Below, one piece after another: positions 27,841-37,160 of a stretch of DNA of 64,000 nucleotides (positions are counted from its first letter, which is position 1; each line of letters starts with the position of its first letter). A program made the translations under genes and the position numbers. A model generated the notes under the pieces. The model saw only the letters and a list, made by a program, of their open reading frames with translations, did not search any database and was not told the DNA's origin. The stretch is taken from NCBI RefSeq assembly GCF_002873135.1, contig NZ_MCVI01000019.1, forward strand, positions 1 through 64,000, given 5' to 3'. Source of the DNA: Shewanella sp. 10N.286.48.A6. GTDB taxonomy: Bacteria > Pseudomonadota > Gammaproteobacteria > Enterobacterales > Shewanellaceae.

Positions 27841-29043
27841 ATGCTTAAAATTGTATTTTTGCTTCTATTATTTAGTTATTCCCTCGAGATACTCGCCTCT
27901 CCTAAGTTTTTTAAAGTTTACTTTGATGCCGATAGAACGGGTCATATTGAATCGTCATTAGCAATTGAACAGGGTTTTAAAGTCGCATTTGAACAGGCAA
28001 ATAATAAACTTGGTGGCCTTGGTGTGGAATTTGTCACCTTAGATCATCGAGGTAATGTCGGCAGAAGCAAAAAGAATATGGACCGTTTTTTGAAAGATCC
28101 TAATGGGATAGTGTTTATAGGCGGTCTGCATTCCCCGCCATTAATAAAATATCGAGATTTTATTAATGAGTCACAATTGCTCACCCTTGTCCCTTGGGCT
28201 GCTGGTGGACCAATTACTCGATACCCCTCAAAAGATAATTTTGTTTTTCGGCTTTCGGTAGATGATCAAAAAGTTGGCAAGCACTTAGTTGATTTTGCGA
28301 TGCAAAAACAATGTAAAAAACCACACATGATGCTCGAAAATACCGCTTGGGGTAAATCTAATTATCGCAGTATGACTTCTGCCCTTGAGGCTTATGGCAT
28401 GACTGAAGTGGGGGAAACTTGGTTTGCTTGGGGGATAAACCCAGCGCAAGCAAGATTATTATTAGCAACCGCCCAAAAAGAACAAGTTGACTGCTTATTT
28501 ATGGTCGCAGGGGCCACAGAAGGGGCGTTAATCGTAGCCGCTGTGGCTGAGCTGGGTTTGGATATTTCAATATACAGTCACTGGGGGATTACCGGTGGGG
28601 ATTTTGCCACTGTGGTGCCATTTGAGATCCGCAATAAAGCAAATTTACACTTCATACAATCATGCTTTAATTTTTATAGCTCAGAGGTAACTGATTTTAA
28701 TCAGCAGGTTTTTAATGATGCTAAAGCTATGTTTCCAGAGCAGTTTGTTGATAAAAACATCAAATCGCCGGCAGGCTTTGTTCATGGTTATGATCTCGGT
28801 AAAATTTTTATCGCAGCCGCCAATAATGTCAGTTTTACTGACAATATAGTCACTAATCGCATCGCAATGAAGCAGGCACTGGAGTCGATGACAGCGCCGG
28901 TTGACGGATTAATAAAACAATATCAGGCACCATTTAGTGTATTTAGCCATAGCGCCCCAGATGCCCATGAGGCGCTAGATGAAAACGATTTATGTATGGC
29001 GATATACGATGATATTAATGCGGTTAAATTGATTGAGCAGTAA
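27841..29043 (+). CDS. Periplasmic substrate-binding protein (Peripla_BP_6-like)
   Basis: The protein of about 400 residues has a signal peptide (MLKIVFLLLLFSYSLEILAS) and a type I periplasmic binding fold like amino-acid/amide ABC transporter binding proteins; GIVFIGGLHSPP and FVHGYDLGKIF fit the family. The ATG at 27841 has AAGGA eight bases upstream. No permease or ATPase gene follows. Instead, the next gene (21 bp on) is a hybrid histidine kinase, which suggests that the ligand-bound protein signals to the kinase, as TorT/TorS or LuxP/LuxQ do. Ligand unknown. Confidence 0.88.
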   Translation: MLKIVFLLLLFSYSLEILASPKFFKVYFDADRTGHIESSLAIEQGFKVAFEQANNKLGGLGVEFVTLDHRGNVGRSKKNMDRFLKDPNGIVFIGGLHSPPLIKYRDFINESQLLTLVPWAAGGPITRYPSKDNFVFRLSVDDQKVGKHLVDFAMQKQCKKPHMMLENTAWGKSNYRSMTSALEAYGMTEVGETWFAWGINPAQARLLLATAQKEQVDCLFMVAGATEGALIVAAVAELGLDISIYSHWGITGGDFATVVPFEIRNKANLHFIQSCFNFYSSEVTDFNQQVFNDAKAMFPEQFVDKNIKSPAGFVHGYDLGKIFIAAANNVSFTDNIVTNRIAMKQALESMTAPVDGLIKQYQAPFSVFSHSAPDAHEALDENDLCMAIYDDINAVKLIEQ

Positions 29044-29064
29044 GCCTAAGGCGTCGAATTTATT

Positions 29065-31464
29065 ATGTGGTTTGATAAAAAAAATGGAATGCATTTATTT
29101 TCGCTGTTTATTTTGTTGGGGGCCATTACCTTTATGGCGTCCAGTTATATTTTTGTGTCCAATCAGGCCGCTGAAACTGCAAAACTCATCAATGAAGAGA
29201 ATTTAAAAGGTAAATTTTCTGCAATTGAACAATACGTTGCCGAGTTCATCGGCGCCCATGAAAGGGATGTTAATAAAATATCCACTTACCCTGATGTTAT
29301 CAGCGCGACGCTAGAAGGTGTTGATGATAAACATACCTTACATGACCAACTATCACTGATAAAACCACATGATGTAGATACTTTTGTGAACCTGTATGAC
29401 TTTGCTGGCGAGGGCATTTATCTTGAATTTGAGCTTGGGGAGCAACTAAGACATTACCTGGTTGAGGGGATTAATGATGAGTCAATTCTTAATGATAACA
29501 ACTATATCTTTTTTAACGAGCGTGGCCAAGATTACTTATTAATCACTGAGCCGATACGATATCACGCATTAGCTGAGGGCTTGACTGCTTATATTATCCA
29601 GTTAAATGACTCGCAATTAATAGGTCGATTAATTGCAGATAAAAATCATTGGTTTGGGATCAGACAAGACAGGTTTAACTGGGCTATGTCTCCCCAGGGT
29701 GGCTGGCAGACTCAAGCGAAAATGATCCCCCAATTTGATATTTATCTTCTGTATGCATCATCGCCACAATTTGTTGAAAAAATAGAGTCAGACTTCTTAC
29801 GAAGCTTATTTCTTAGAATGCTGCTTGCTACCAGTATGACCATTTTACTCTTGTATTTTTTGGGTAGAAAAATCTTAGTATCCCCCTTTCAGTCATTAGC
29901 TCGCTCACAGCAATTACTTGAGCAACAGGCGGAAAATTTAAAAAATAAAGAGGCTGAATCAACTCGACTTGCGCGGGTTGTCAAATATATGCGAGATGCG
30001 GTGGTATTTACCGATCCTGATATCAAAATAATTTGGGTCAATGGTGCATTTGAGAAGATGACAGGCTATAAAAAACATGAAGTGTTGGGCATGAAACCCG
30101 CAGATTTACTGCAAGGGCCAAAGACTAGCAAAGTAACGGCTCGTAAAATTGGTGAGCTAATAAAAAATAGAGGCTTTGGTACTTTTGAGATAATTAACTA
30201 CACCAAGAGTAACGAAGCCTATTGGTTAGAGGTGCAAATTGGGCCGCTGTATGATGATTCAGGTGAGCTAGAAGGTTTTATGGCGGTTGAGCGTGATATT
30301 ACTGAGCGCAAAGAATTGGAAGACTCGTTAAAACTCACTGCCAAAAAAGCCGATGCCGCAAATATCTCAAAATCGCAGTTTTTAGCATCAATGAGTCATG
30401 AGCTTCGCACTCCAATGAATGGCGTGTTAGGTATGACAGAACTGATTAAAGACACTTCTCTTAATGTTGAACAAGAAGAGATGGTCAATACCTTATTGAG
30501 ATCAGGAAAGCACATGCTATCTGTGCTCAATGATATTTTGGATTTTTCAAAAATTGAAGCGGGGAAATTAACCTTAAATTTAACCCGTTTTACCATCAAC
30601 GAACTCAAGTCGGAAGTTGAACCGATTTATAAAGCCTTGTGCGATGAAAAAGGCTTGGCATTTAGCTTTGAGTCGGCAGGCGAGCAAGATAAAGTTTGTG
30701 TCGCTGATAAGATCCGAATTCAACAAATACTACAAAACTTGCTCAATAATGCGTGGAAGTTTACCCCTCAAGGCCATATTGCCGCGTCAATTAACGTCAT
30801 CAATAATGAGGCTGAGCCGTTATTAGAAATTATTGTGTCTGATAGCGGTATTGGTATTAATAAAGATAAACAAGATTATGTTTTTCAGGCATTCTCTCAA
30901 GCTGAAGCGGATACCACCCGTCGGTTTGGCGGCACTGGGCTGGGGCTGGCGATTATCTCTGAGCTGGTGAATGTTATGGGAGGTAGCATAGAACTCAATA
31001 GTGAGCTGGGGGTAGGTAGCCAGTTTAGAGTGAGTATACCGATTAAATTAGATGCCAAACCGCAACAGGTCACAGGTCATCATAGCTCTATGTTTGATGG
31101 CTCAGGTTTAAAAGTGCTTATTGTTGAAGATAATAAAATCAATGTAAAAGTGATGAAGATGTTCCTCAACAAACGCGGCTTTGATTGTGAGGTCGCTGAA
31201 AACGGTCAAATTGGTGTCGATAAAGTGCAAGCAACACACTTTGACTTGGTGATCATGGATAATCATATGCCGGTGATGGACGGCATTGCCGCGACCAAGG
31301 CAATTAAAGCGTTAAACTTGGCTAATGAGCCGTTAATTATTGGCTGTACCGCAGATGCTTTTGAGCAAACCCGTATCGATATGATCAGCATGGGGTGTAC
31401 TGAGGTTGTCACTAAGCCTATTCATAGCTCTAAATTAGACGAGATCTTAATCGCTATCTTTTGA
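29065..31464 (+). CDS. Hybrid sensor histidine kinase (periplasmic sensor-PAS-HisKA-HATPase-REC)
   Basis: The 799-residue inner-membrane kinase has a first helix at about residues 9-31, a periplasmic sensor domain of about 220 residues and a second helix near residues 247-266. A PAS domain follows (about 305-425, including WVNGAFEKMTGYKKHEVLG). The HisKA domain has the phosphorylated His445 in ASMSHELRTPMNGVLG. The HATPase has SDSGIGI and RRFGGTGLGLAI. The C-terminal receiver has phospho-acceptor Asp732 in VIMDNHMPVMDG. There is no HPt domain, so a separate phosphotransfer protein must exist elsewhere. It pairs with the upstream binding protein. Confidence 0.93.
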   Translation: MWFDKKNGMHLFSLFILLGAITFMASSYIFVSNQAAETAKLINEENLKGKFSAIEQYVAEFIGAHERDVNKISTYPDVISATLEGVDDKHTLHDQLSLIKPHDVDTFVNLYDFAGEGIYLEFELGEQLRHYLVEGINDESILNDNNYIFFNERGQDYLLITEPIRYHALAEGLTAYIIQLNDSQLIGRLIADKNHWFGIRQDRFNWAMSPQGGWQTQAKMIPQFDIYLLYASSPQFVEKIESDFLRSLFLRMLLATSMTILLLYFLGRKILVSPFQSLARSQQLLEQQAENLKNKEAESTRLARVVKYMRDAVVFTDPDIKIIWVNGAFEKMTGYKKHEVLGMKPADLLQGPKTSKVTARKIGELIKNRGFGTFEIINYTKSNEAYWLEVQIGPLYDDSGELEGFMAVERDITERKELEDSLKLTAKKADAANISKSQFLASMSHELRTPMNGVLGMTELIKDTSLNVEQEEMVNTLLRSGKHMLSVLNDILDFSKIEAGKLTLNLTRFTINELKSEVEPIYKALCDEKGLAFSFESAGEQDKVCVADKIRIQQILQNLLNNAWKFTPQGHIAASINVINNEAEPLLEIIVSDSGIGINKDKQDYVFQAFSQAEADTTRRFGGTGLGLAIISELVNVMGGSIELNSELGVGSQFRVSIPIKLDAKPQQVTGHHSSMFDGSGLKVLIVEDNKINVKVMKMFLNKRGFDCEVAENGQIGVDKVQATHFDLVIMDNHMPVMDGIAATKAIKALNLANEPLIIGCTADAFEQTRIDMISMGCTEVVTKPIHSSKLDEILIAIF

Positions 31465-31662
31465 GCTTACTCATAGCGATAGCCCGCAAGCCTGCTTACA
31501 TAAAACGCCTGTCTATCTCATTAACCCCAGTTGCGGTTAACTCAATTGCCCATCGCTAAATCATTAGCAGATAAAGATCATGCTTAGGCGCTTAAGATTA
31601 AGCTATAGTGACGCCTAAATATCAATAGTTTGCTGTTCAGCCATTAAGTCGTAGGTTGTAAA
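31465..31662. other. Intergenic region before the helicase gene
   Basis: This is a 198 bp gap between same-strand genes. I see no clear terminator for the kinase gene and no strong promoter match; the helicase start is preceded only by a weak purine-rich stretch. Confidence 0.35.
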
Positions 31663-34600
31663 TTGTTACCAGAAAAATTTAAAAAATCAGAAAAAACGAT
31701 CAAGCATAGTTGGTTTGGGCGCCTGTATTTAGGCGCTGCAGATGCCATTAAATTATCGGCTAATGGCATTGAGTTTCGTGCTCAGCAAGGTCGTTTATTT
31801 AGGCATTGGTTTACAGCAAAACCTGTACCTCAGCTGCAACAATTTACTTGGCAGCAACTGGTTGCGCCAGCCGAGTTTACCCCAAGCTTTTTAGGCAGTT
31901 TGCTTCGATTTCAAGCCCAAGGCCAGTTTTATCAGGTGCCATTTCTGGGCTACTTTTCTAAAGCCAAATTCAAACAAGAGATTGAACAATATTGGGCGCA
32001 AGCTCATGAGCAGCAGCTGTGTGAGTTAGTTGCCCGCATTGAGCATACCTTAGCGAATAAGTATTTACGTCAGTCGTTACTTGGGCAAATGCAGCCTCGC
32101 ATTAAACGTGAATATCGCCGCTGGTTTCCATGGTGTAAATCGGCGGGGTTATCGGTAACGCTTAACGCTGCGTTAGTGAAATTATCTGGCTTTTATCATT
32201 GGAATAACGCCAAGATAGCGCAAATTCGTTCGGCTTATGTTGACAGGCAATTAGTCAAATATGCAGACTTTTTTGATAATGTTGAATCAAAGCCATTAAC
32301 CGATAAACAGCGCCGCGCTTGCGTTATAGATGATGATAACAATTTATTACTGGCAGGGGCTGGCACCGGTAAAACCAGTGTAATGGTGGGGCGTGCAGGC
32401 TATTTAGTTGCCAGCGGTCAAGCGCAAGCAGCGGATATTTTATTGTTAGCTTACGGCCGCAAAGCCGCTGATGAAATGGATGACCGCATCAAACAAAAAC
32501 TGGCCACAGATGCAATAAAAGCCAGCACCTTTCACAGCCTTGGTTTAAGGATTATTGCAGCAGTGGAAGGCAAGCAGCCCAGTTTGTCACCATTGGCAGA
32601 AGATGACCAAGCCAAAGAGAAATGGTTACAACTCCAGCTTGATTACTTGCTTAAAGATGAGGTTTTCCGCAAACGGCTGTGTGAGTTTTTTAGCCAATAT
32701 TATTATGTGGAAAAAAGCCCATTTGATTTTGAATCCGAAGGCGAGTACTTCCAATACTTAACTGACAATGATATTCGCACGCTTAAAGGCGAGCGGGTTA
32801 AGAGTTTCGGCGAACTGTATATTGCTAACTGGCTATTTAAAAACGGCATTGAATATCGCTATGAAGCCAAGTATGAGCATGATGTTAGTAGTGTTGATTT
32901 TCGCCAGTACCAGCCTGATTTTTACCTGCCAGAATATGATGTTTATATTGAATATTACGGCATTGATGAGGCTAATAATACCGCCAGTTATATCGATAAT
33001 CAGGCTTATCTTGAGTCGATACAGTGGAAACGCGAGTTACATCAACAGCATGATACTGCCTGTATTGAGCTATTTTACTATCAGCATAAAAAGGGCCAGT
33101 TAACGGCAGAATTGCAACAGGCATTAACGGCATTTGAACTGCAATATGCGCCGCTGCCCGATGACGCGATACTGGCAACCCTTAATGAGCTTGGGCGGGT
33201 GACTGAATTAGCCAAATTATTTAGTCAGCTTATTGGTTTATACAAAGCGGCTTGCCTTGATAATAAAGGCCTAGACAAGCTATTTAATCAAGCCACTGAT
33301 CCCAAGCAAAGCCGTAAGGCATTTGAATTGCTCCAGCCCATATTAACCGCTTACCAACAGCAGTTAGCTGCAAATGGCGATATCGATTTTGAAGACATGA
33401 TTGCCAAGGCGCTTAACTATATACAAACAGGGCAATTCATTAGCCCGTGGCGTTATATTATGGTGGATGAATTTCAAGATATCTCCGAGCTTAGAGCGCG
33501 TTTAGTTAAAGCATTAACACAGGCTTACTCAGCACAGAGTAAAACCACAGCCTCATTATTTTGTGTTGGCGATGACTGGCAGGCTATTTATCGTTTTAGT
33601 GGCGCAGATGTCAGCCTAACGACCCATTTTAGTGACTATTTTGGCGCAGTTGCGACAAGCTATCTTGACCAAACATTTAGATTTAATAGCAGCATTGGCG
33701 ATGTTGCTACCCAGTTTGTCACTAAAAATCCGGCGCAGCTTAAAAAACAGATTCGCTCCAACGTGACAGTGACCCAAGCGGCGGTGTCAGTGATTAAGCG
33801 CGGCGAACATGAAGCCGCCACAGGTGACAACCCAAGCCCTAATGCGGTAGCACAAGCATTGTCGGCGATTAGTGCTAGGGTCAATAAGCTTAAAGCTGGT
33901 ACAAAACAACCGACAGTGTACTTACTGGCTCGGTTTTGGTTTCAGCTGCCAGATAGTAACGCCCTAAGACTACTGAATCAGCAATACTCCAATATAACCA
34001 TTGAGTGTCAGTCCTTTCATGGCGCTAAAGGTAAAGAGGCTGACTATGTGGTGATCATCGGGATGAAAACCGGCCTGCATGGCTTTCCATCAAATAAAAT
34101 CATCCCGCCTTTGTTAGATGCCTTTTTAGCAAAAGAAGAAGACTTTAAGTACGCTGAAGAGCGACGGTTATTTTATGTGGCGTTAACTCGTGCTAAGCAT
34201 CGCGCCTATGTGCTGGCCGATATGACCGACGTCAGCCCGTTTGTTACAGAGCTTATTCAAGATGGTTATGCCATTGAGCAAGCAGAATTTACGACCTCTA
34301 TAGTGCAAAGGCTGTTTGAAGATATTAACTGTGTTCGCTGCACCACAGGAGTATTAAAGCAAAGAACCGGTAACTTTAAATCATTCTATTCCTGTTGCCA
34401 CTTTCCTTTGTGCGACCACAAAGAAGCAGGGTGTGAGCTTTGTGCAAGCCCCATGACCCGTAAACGCTTTGCAGGCTTTAAAGTCTGTCTTAATGATCAA
34501 TGCGCCCATACCACACCGTTATGCAGCGTTTGCGGCGCAGATATGGTGCTAAGAAAAAGCGCTCGGGGGGAATTCTGGGGCTGTAAAAATTATCGTGGTA

Positions 34601-34713
34601 GTCATCGTCAAAGTAGCAAGGCTAACAGCAGGAAAAGTTGCACCCATGCAGTTGATAAAGCCAAGTTAGTACTGCCGAAGTCGATCGACTTGAAAGGAGT
34701 GAGCCTTCTCTGA
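31663..34713 (+). CDS. HelD-like UvrD/Rep superfamily 1 helicase with inserted PD-(D/E)XK-type nuclease motif and C-terminal zinc ribbons
   Basis: The 1016-residue protein resembles E. coli helicase IV (HelD, 684 residues) across its motor. Walker A AGAGTGKT is at residues 231-238, AYGRKAADEMDDRI follows, Walker B DEFQD is at 602-606, then VGDDWQAIYRFSGA and VALTRAKHR. Two additions stand out. Around residues 385-470 an insertion includes PDFYLP (418-423) and VYIEYYG (Glu430), the acidic core pattern of PD-(D/E)XK nucleases. From residue 890 three CxxC clusters form topoisomerase-type zinc ribbons. The start is TTG at 31663 with a weak ribosome site. Probable role: unwinding and nicking of damaged or foreign DNA. 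Convergent with the FtsZ-like gene. Confidence 0.88.
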   Translation: MLPEKFKKSEKTIKHSWFGRLYLGAADAIKLSANGIEFRAQQGRLFRHWFTAKPVPQLQQFTWQQLVAPAEFTPSFLGSLLRFQAQGQFYQVPFLGYFSKAKFKQEIEQYWAQAHEQQLCELVARIEHTLANKYLRQSLLGQMQPRIKREYRRWFPWCKSAGLSVTLNAALVKLSGFYHWNNAKIAQIRSAYVDRQLVKYADFFDNVESKPLTDKQRRACVIDDDNNLLLAGAGTGKTSVMVGRAGYLVASGQAQAADILLLAYGRKAADEMDDRIKQKLATDAIKASTFHSLGLRIIAAVEGKQPSLSPLAEDDQAKEKWLQLQLDYLLKDEVFRKRLCEFFSQYYYVEKSPFDFESEGEYFQYLTDNDIRTLKGERVKSFGELYIANWLFKNGIEYRYEAKYEHDVSSVDFRQYQPDFYLPEYDVYIEYYGIDEANNTASYIDNQAYLESIQWKRELHQQHDTACIELFYYQHKKGQLTAELQQALTAFELQYAPLPDDAILATLNELGRVTELAKLFSQLIGLYKAACLDNKGLDKLFNQATDPKQSRKAFELLQPILTAYQQQLAANGDIDFEDMIAKALNYIQTGQFISPWRYIMVDEFQDISELRARLVKALTQAYSAQSKTTASLFCVGDDWQAIYRFSGADVSLTTHFSDYFGAVATSYLDQTFRFNSSIGDVATQFVTKNPAQLKKQIRSNVTVTQAAVSVIKRGEHEAATGDNPSPNAVAQALSAISARVNKLKAGTKQPTVYLLARFWFQLPDSNALRLLNQQYSNITIECQSFHGAKGKEADYVVIIGMKTGLHGFPSNKIIPPLLDAFLAKEEDFKYAEERRLFYVALTRAKHRAYVLADMTDVSPFVTELIQDGYAIEQAEFTTSIVQRLFEDINCVRCTTGVLKQRTGNFKSFYSCCHFPLCDHKEAGCELCASPMTRKRFAGFKVCLNDQCAHTTPLCSVCGADMVLRKSARGEFWGCKNYRGSHRQSSKANSRKSCTHAVDKAKLVLPKSIDLKGVSLL

Positions 34714-34762
34714 TGCTATCAAAGATATAGCAGCAGCTAGCGGCTCACCCTAGGGGCCGATA

Positions 34763-35920
34763 TTATTGCCCTGCTGTTTTTTGATTTAAGTTACGGGTAT
34801 AAGTCGGGACATCGAGCTCAGCTAAGCAATGATTATCATCGTTACTGCCTACAGACTTTTCTTTTAGAAAATCGTGAAGATTAAGCAGCTCTACTGATGC
34901 AAAGCGGTCTGTTGAAGGCGGTACTTTAGCATCATCCATAATGATTACTGATTGGTCGGTTGCGGCTTGAATACCGGTGGCAATCACCATCAATTCCAGC
35001 TCGCAATCCAGCTCAGGCACTATGGTTAATCCAATTATCACCAATGCACTAGGGTCGAGTTGCTGCTGCAGGGTTTCGCCAATCATATTATATTGGCTGA
35101 GCTCAATATTTTCAGATGCCATCACACTGACAATCGCTCCTTTGGCATGAGTCAGCTCAACGTCTTGCAGTAATGGATTTTTAAGGGCGCTATTAATCGT
35201 CACTTGGATATCTGCACCTGGCATTTGCTTCGCCACTCCCATAGCGGCTCGTCCATGGTGATTTACCACCGCAATGAAATCATTGAGATCGATATTAATC
35301 AAACCTGATTGGCTAATGGTGGTGGTTAACCCCAGCAATACATCTTGCAAAATACGGTTACTTTCAAAAAAGGCGTTAACTAGGCTGACTTTCTTATCCA
35401 GAGTTTTAGCCAGTTTGTCATTAGGTAACACGATTACAGCATTGGCGTGCTGCATTAATTTATCGACGCCTTTATTGGCCAGAAGATTCCTTTGCTGGCC
35501 TTCAAAACTAAAAAGGGTGGTAACCACGGCAATTAATGGTTTATTTAGCGCTGCGGCGACTGAAGCCATGAACGGGATGGCGCCAGTGCCTGTGCCGCCG
35601 CCCATACCGCCAGTAATAAAAATGATGTCGGCGAGTTCAATAAGCTCTTTTATTTGTGCTTCAGACTCCTGCGCAGCAGCTTGACCTTTTTCGGGCTTAG
35701 CGCCCGCACCTAATCCTTTAGTGGCTTCAATGCCAATTTGTAATTGAGTGCTAGATTGAGAGGCCTGCAGTGATTGTGCATCAGTATTGACGGCAATCAG
35801 CAGGACGTTGTCATTGAATGGCGATTGGCTAAGTTGATTTATGGTATTGCAGCCGCAGCCTCCCACACCGAAAACGGCAATGCGAGGTGATGGGCTGTTT
35901 TGCGTCAGTAAGTCAAACAT
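34763..35920 (-). CDS. Second, divergent FtsZ-like tubulin-family GTPase
   Basis: The 385-residue protein has the complete FtsZ core: GVGGCGCNTINQL (18-30), AVNTDAQSL (43-51), the tubulin signature GGMGGGTGTG (104-113) and the T7-loop catalytic triplet Asn209-Asp211-Asp214, so GTP hydrolysis and polymerisation look intact. The C-terminus ends in LDVPTYTRN (369-377), a diverged version of the FtsZ tail peptide LDIPAFLRK that binds FtsA/ZipA. It lies outside the usual ftsQAZ cell-wall cluster and follows a WYL-type regulator by 53 bp with a good AAGGAG site, so it is probably an accessory paralog, not the essential FtsZ. Function unknown. Confidence 0.88.
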   Translation of the reverse strand: MFDLLTQNSPSPRIAVFGVGGCGCNTINQLSQSPFNDNVLLIAVNTDAQSLQASQSSTQLQIGIEATKGLGAGAKPEKGQAAAQESEAQIKELIELADIIFITGGMGGGTGTGAIPFMASVAAALNKPLIAVVTTLFSFEGQQRNLLANKGVDKLMQHANAVIVLPNDKLAKTLDKKVSLVNAFFESNRILQDVLLGLTTTISQSGLINIDLNDFIAVVNHHGRAAMGVAKQMPGADIQVTINSALKNPLLQDVELTHAKGAIVSVMASENIELSQYNMIGETLQQQLDPSALVIIGLTIVPELDCELELMVIATGIQAATDQSVIIMDDAKVPPSTDRFASVELLNLHDFLKEKSVGSNDDNHCLAELDVPTYTRNLNQKTAGQ

Positions 35921-35973
35921 CGATTCATCTCCTTGAAGTTACGCTAAGCAGCGTAACTTAAGGATGCGACAGC

Positions 35974-36981
35974 CTAAGACGCAGCATTTTGGTAGCGCGC
36001 ATTGACCTTGTTAATTAATCGAGTGAAATGGGCTCTTAATTTGGCCGGTGCTAGCACTTCGACATTGTCAGCCATGCTCCACAACAATGTTCTTAATCCT
36101 GAGGTGTCTTCAACGGTTGCTTCAACCAGATAGCGTTTATCTTCTAACTGCTTAACAGTTTGATTGTCACTGAGCTTGGCATTGCGCATGATAAAGTTTG
36201 CTGATGCAGAAAAAAGCAATTCAATATCAATGGTCTCCGATTTATTTTTATGCTTTCTAGCAGCAAGCTCTGCATCACTTCGAGTAATTGTAGGCGTATC
36301 GAGTAATCGCACATTGCGTAATAAGTCGATGGATTTTGCAAAAAGCTTTGGTTCAACTGTGCCAATAGTAAAGGTCAGCAGCGCGACGCCATCTGTTATC
36401 TGAATGCCTTCGGGATTGATGGGCGTGTAATCAATCCAATAGCTTTTCCCTTCGATAACCCGTTTTATTTGGCAGGCAATCTGACGCTTGTTAAGCAGAG
36501 CCGATTGCACGGCTTCAAATATCTGTGGAACTTGCTGCTCAATAATAAAAGGAAAAGGCTTAGGTAACTGCGCTACACGGCATGCCCAGTAAAGCCAAGG
36601 ATTATCAGGGTCGTTACCTAATACTTGATCCGCACGTTCAAAGTAGGGGGTCAGCTGCTTAAGGCTTTGGGGAGGCAGCAGTTGGCTAGCGCTGTGCTTT
36701 AGGGTGTGAAAGGCTAATGCCATATGATTGTCCATCAAGGTCAGATTAAGACCACGCCAACAGGCGGCAATCGACCAGCCAAAAGGTTTGCTTCTATCAT
36801 CGAGCACTATGCCAAAAAGCCCCATATCATGCATGGCTTTTAACTCTCGTTGCACAGTTCTTAACCCCACATCAAAGTCGCGACTTTGCAGTCTTTCGTT
36901 GATGTCATTAGCGGTAATACGCCTTGGGTGAGTAGGTATTTGCTCCAGCATGGCAATTTGGCGTTGGATATTGATTTGCAT
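35974..36981 (-). CDS. WYL-type transcriptional regulator (HTH plus degenerate WYL domain)
   Basis: The 335-residue protein has an N-terminal winged HTH (about residues 5-65, ITANDINERL and GLRTVQRELKAM) and a central domain of the WYL layout (about 150-225), with IDYTPINPEGIQITDGVALL where the signature WYL is usual, so the tripeptide is not preserved. A C-terminal WCX-like domain follows (about 250-330). WYL proteins sense nucleic-acid or nucleotide ligands and often control DNA-damage and phage-defence genes. It is the first gene of a likely two-gene operon with the FtsZ paralog, which it probably regulates. Confidence 0.85.
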   Translation of the reverse strand: MQINIQRQIAMLEQIPTHPRRITANDINERLQSRDFDVGLRTVQRELKAMHDMGLFGIVLDDRSKPFGWSIAACWRGLNLTLMDNHMALAFHTLKHSASQLLPPQSLKQLTPYFERADQVLGNDPDNPWLYWACRVAQLPKPFPFIIEQQVPQIFEAVQSALLNKRQIACQIKRVIEGKSYWIDYTPINPEGIQITDGVALLTFTIGTVEPKLFAKSIDLLRNVRLLDTPTITRSDAELAARKHKNKSETIDIELLFSASANFIMRNAKLSDNQTVKQLEDKRYLVEATVEDTSGLRTLLWSMADNVEVLAPAKLRAHFTRLINKVNARYQNAAS

Positions 36982-37160
36982 CGATGTTCTCCCGATTATC
37001 TATGCCATGAGCATAATACTACCCTGCGACAGAATCTGACGCACTAAGCATTTTTTGTATCATTATCTGATATTTAACCATGAGTAAAAGTTAAAGTTTT
37101 AGCTTGGGAATTACGTTGAAGGAAAGCGGAATCGAATACAGGAAGGGGCAACAAAACAAC

